DNA of 13,645 nt from Onstottus_A sp036505875 (GTDB lineage: Bacteria; Acidobacteriota; Blastocatellia; UBA7656). This document shows, piece after piece, positions 11,404-13,645 of this stretch. Position numbers and translations under genes: made by a program. The notes below the pieces were generated by a model, which was given only the letters and a program-made list of their open reading frames with translations, made no database searches and was not told the DNA's origin. Within the stretch, counting starts at the first letter, position 1. Every line of letters begins with the position of its first letter. The stretch spans positions 1-13,645 of the forward strand of contig DASXSR010000241.1 of assembly GCA_036505875.1 (NCBI GenBank). Reading direction: 5' to 3'.

Positions 11404-13645
11404 CTAGCGCAAGGTCACCAATACTTTGATTACACCTTTGCCCTGCTTGAGCGGCCCCAGCGCCTTGCCGAGGATGGTGCCAGTTCGGTACACCTTCATG
11501 CCTCTGATGATCACGGGCGTGGCTTTCATTGCGTAACCCGGCGTGCGAGAAGTGGTCAGCAAGTCGCCTACGAGGATTGGCCCATTCTCGGCAGAAACTT
11601 TTGTGGGCACGATGCCGATGAGCGCCACCGGCAGTTCGTCCGGGTCAACACGCGTCTCGCCGTTCTTGTCCGCGCCCACCACCCCTGGCCGAGTCGAATA
11701 GACTCCGGCCACGTGCGTGTCATAAGGGCGAATCGATTTTTCGGCCTTGCCCGCGGCTGTAGCGCTTAGGACAAGCACATCGCCCGGCTCATACGCGGCT
11801 CTATTGCCACGCGCCGGCAGCAACTCGGCGAAGTCAGACCCGGTGAAGTAGGTTCCGTTTTTGTCGATGTGGAACTTCTGAGCAAAGGTATTGTTACTAG
11901 GGTCAGTTACAGTAATGCCAGCCATGAGATTGCCGGTGACGGTTACGGCAATTACGCCTGTGCCGCCTTGACTTACGCCAGCTACGCCTCCGCGACCGAG
12001 TACTTCCCTACCTTGACTTACACTTTCATCGGCCTGGCCGACCACTCCGAAGTAGCCCACGGCCACCACGCCGACGCCGCCTGGGGATGAGCTGGTGCCA
12101 GCCACGCCAACGTTAACTGCGGTGCCGCCATCTGCCTGTAGCCTCGCACTTGGGCTGACATTTCCGACGCCGACCCTGCCGCCGTCTGTGATTAACATAT
12201 CATAGTTGGCGGGACTGCCCGTCGTGCCCGGATCGCTTGAGGTGCGGAAGAAGTAAAGACCACCAGTTGACTGCCCGATGCCGAACCGCTGCCCGTCGGC
12301 ATTGCTGTGCCAGCCAATGGCCGACGCATTGGTCAGACTCAGCGCGCCCGCCCAGCCATTGGATGTCCAAGCCGGGCCGCCGATCAGGCTCAAGCGATGC
12401 GCAGGGCTGGTCGTGCCGATCCCGACGTTGCCAGCGTTCGTGAACACTACCGTCGCGTTACTCGAATTCGTTGAATTCGGGACAAAGGCCAGTTTCCCTC
12501 CACTGATATTGAAGGTATTGTCTGACTGCCCAATATTCCAGGACCCGCCTCCGGCCGCCGGATTTTCAAGCCGCAGTTGATAGTCGCCACTTTGCGCCAC
12601 GTGGAGCCTTTCGCCAGGCGTCGCTGTCCCGATGCCAATATTGCCGGCGGCCGTAATCCGCATCCGCTCGGCAATTGTTCCTCCTGTTACTGCAGTGCGG
12701 AATATTACCGCCGCCTGGTCGTGCGCTCCCGAGTCGATGTAGGCTTGCCCGGGAAACCCTGGATGACCATTCCCAAAAAACTGTATCGCCGCCGTCGCCG
12801 GTGAGCCTGTCAGTACGGGATTCGCAAATATCCTTATGCCTCCATTGTTGTTCTGCACTGTTATGTCTCTTGAAAGGGAGGGCGTGAAGATGATGTTGCC
12901 GTTGATTGTCAGGTCTTCATTCACGTTGAACTCCGGCGACACCTGTCCCTTGCCGACCTTGCCGGCTTTGCTTGAAACTTGGTTAACACTTCCTGGCAGT
13001 CCCGGAAGCTTGACGCCCGGAGTCTGTTGCGAGCTGTCAGCGATACCCGCAGTCGTCTGGATCGAGCCATCCGGAAAGATAATGCCTTGCGTCGTGCGAA
13101 TCAACCCGTCCACATCGAGCCTCGTCTGCGGGTGAGCGATGCCGATGCCGAGATTGCCTTCCGGCGTCAGCCGCATCTGCTCGGAGTCTTTGCCGCTGAA
13201 GAAATCTCCGATGCGAAAGCTCAAGGGCCCCTGGCCGCGACTGATCTGCCCTTCTGCTCCGGTGTGGGCGAGCACTATCCCGTTGACCGCCTCACCTTCT
13301 TTGAGCACAGTCAAACTCGCATCTGCTTCTAGCGGCCCGATGGCTTGCGTCTGCTGCGCCTTTAGCTCTGAGGCTTGCATAGACTCAACCACGACTTGCT
13401 GATCGGAGATGGTGACGGTGCCGATCTTCTGCGTAATCTTGCCGGCCAGGTTCTTCACCGTGACGACGCAGAGGTAGCTGCCTGCGCCGATGCGCTCGGC
13501 CTGCCCATTTTGCAGGTGCCAATCGAGCACGTTGCCGCCCTTGAGTTCAAAGTCAAAGAGCTTGAGGGCTGTGTCGGAGTAGACTTCGAGATGCATCTGC
13601 ACGACTGAGGAGGGGGCGGTAAAGCGCACGCGCTCAGTTGACGCA
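11404..13645 (-). CDS. Large secreted tail-fibre-like repeat protein with G2-type C-terminus (5' partial)
   Basis: The frame is open to the right edge: before the Val at 13629 it reads ASTER, so the N-terminus is outside the window and the GTG there is probably not the start. About 746 residues are visible; numbers below count from 13629. Residues 1-75 form a FlgD-like beta domain (VRFTAPSSVVQMHLEVYSDTALKLFDFELKGGNVLDWH...GSYLCVVTVKNLAGK). Next come four spaced G-N-[LIV]-G-[IV]-G-x-x-x-P-x-x-R-L repeats (159-171, 329-342, 400-413, and a variant GRVGVGNVSPSARL at 484-497). A glycine/valine-rich beta-roll-like stretch covers 505-572. The C-terminal 145 residues (GSDFAELLPARG, YEPGDVLVLS, AGVYSTRPGVVGAD, LIGIVPTKVSAENGPILVGDLL, GTILGKALGPLKQGKGVIKVLV) resemble the autoproteolytic chaperone or Peptidase_G2-type ends of phage tail spikes. 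It is likely a trimeric fibre at the cell surface; self-cleavage is inferred only. Confidence 0.72.
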   Translation of the reverse strand, partial: ASTERVRFTAPSSVVQMHLEVYSDTALKLFDFELKGGNVLDWHLQNGQAERIGAGSYLCVVTVKNLAGKITQKIGTVTISDQQVVVESMQASELKAQQTQAIGPLEADASLTVLKEGEAVNGIVLAHTGAEGQISRGQGPLSFRIGDFFSGKDSEQMRLTPEGNLGIGIAHPQTRLDVDGLIRTTQGIIFPDGSIQTTAGIADSSQQTPGVKLPGLPGSVNQVSSKAGKVGKGQVSPEFNVNEDLTINGNIIFTPSLSRDITVQNNNGGIRIFANPVLTGSPATAAIQFFGNGHPGFPGQAYIDSGAHDQAAVIFRTAVTGGTIAERMRITAAGNIGIGTATPGERLHVAQSGDYQLRLENPAAGGGSWNIGQSDNTFNISGGKLAFVPNSTNSSNATVVFTNAGNVGIGTTSPAHRLSLIGGPAWTSNGWAGALSLTNASAIGWHSNADGQRFGIGQSTGGLYFFRTSSDPGTTGSPANYDMLITDGGRVGVGNVSPSARLQADGGTAVNVGVAGTSSSPGGVGVVAVGYFGVVGQADESVSQGREVLGRGGVAGVSQGGTGVIAVTVTGNLMAGITVTDPSNNTFAQKFHIDKNGTYFTGSDFAELLPARGNRAAYEPGDVLVLSATAAGKAEKSIRPYDTHVAGVYSTRPGVVGADKNGETRVDPDELPVALIGIVPTKVSAENGPILVGDLLTTSRTPGYAMKATPVIIRGMKVYRTGTILGKALGPLKQGKGVIKVLVTLR

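Overview
The window is a stretch of bacterial chromosome, fairly GC-rich, with ordinary codon use and no tRNA, rRNA, CRISPR array or complete insertion sequence that I can see. The gene set suggests a member of Acidobacteriota, possibly class Blastocatellia. The hints are a ClpA/ClpC-like ATPase, secreted dual-specificity-type phosphatases, a large secreted protein with repeated G-N-[IV]-G-I-G-T motifs and a G2-type C-terminus, and a GT-C membrane glycosyltransferase. This placement is inferred from gene style and no search supports it.

Layout. Positions 1-1707 (+) hold a gamma-glutamyltransferase-family enzyme cut by the left edge. Positions 1750-2321 (-) are a compact ParD/ParE toxin-antitoxin operon with a 4-bp overlap, a near-consensus promoter and a palindrome on its -35 box. 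Positions 2379-4109 (-) encode a polytopic GT-C-type glycosyltransferase. Positions 4284-6548 (-) encode a two-domain Clp unfoldase in which both pore-loop tyrosines are replaced by aliphatic residues. Divergent from it, 6704-7920 (+) holds two tandem paralogous exported Cys-based phosphatases.

Positions 7936-9105 (-) encode a D-threonine aldolase/D-serine dehydratase-like PLP enzyme, and 9202-10152 (-) a XerC/XerD-type tyrosine recombinase. Positions 10261-10496 (-) hold a decayed gene relic. Positions 10678-11241 (-) encode a small exported protein with paired cysteines. From 11404 to the right edge (-) lies a large secreted, tail-fibre-like repeat protein whose N-terminus is outside the window.

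The most distinctive non-coding feature is a family of short palindromic repeats: two inverted doublets (9150-9236 and 10543-10632) and one singlet (11370-11396). They share the core CCGCCTTCAGGCGGAAGT, and most arms carry a GTAG-like foot. All three loci lie at or just after the 3' ends of minus-strand genes, and one supplies the last codons and stop of the recombinase gene. They look like REP/REPIN elements.

The genes do not form one pathway. Local units are the toxin-antitoxin pair, the phosphatase pair with its divergent Clp neighbour, and the two secreted proteins at the right end. Several promoters with 16-18 bp spacers can be read directly and they settle the start choices for xerC and the first phosphatase.
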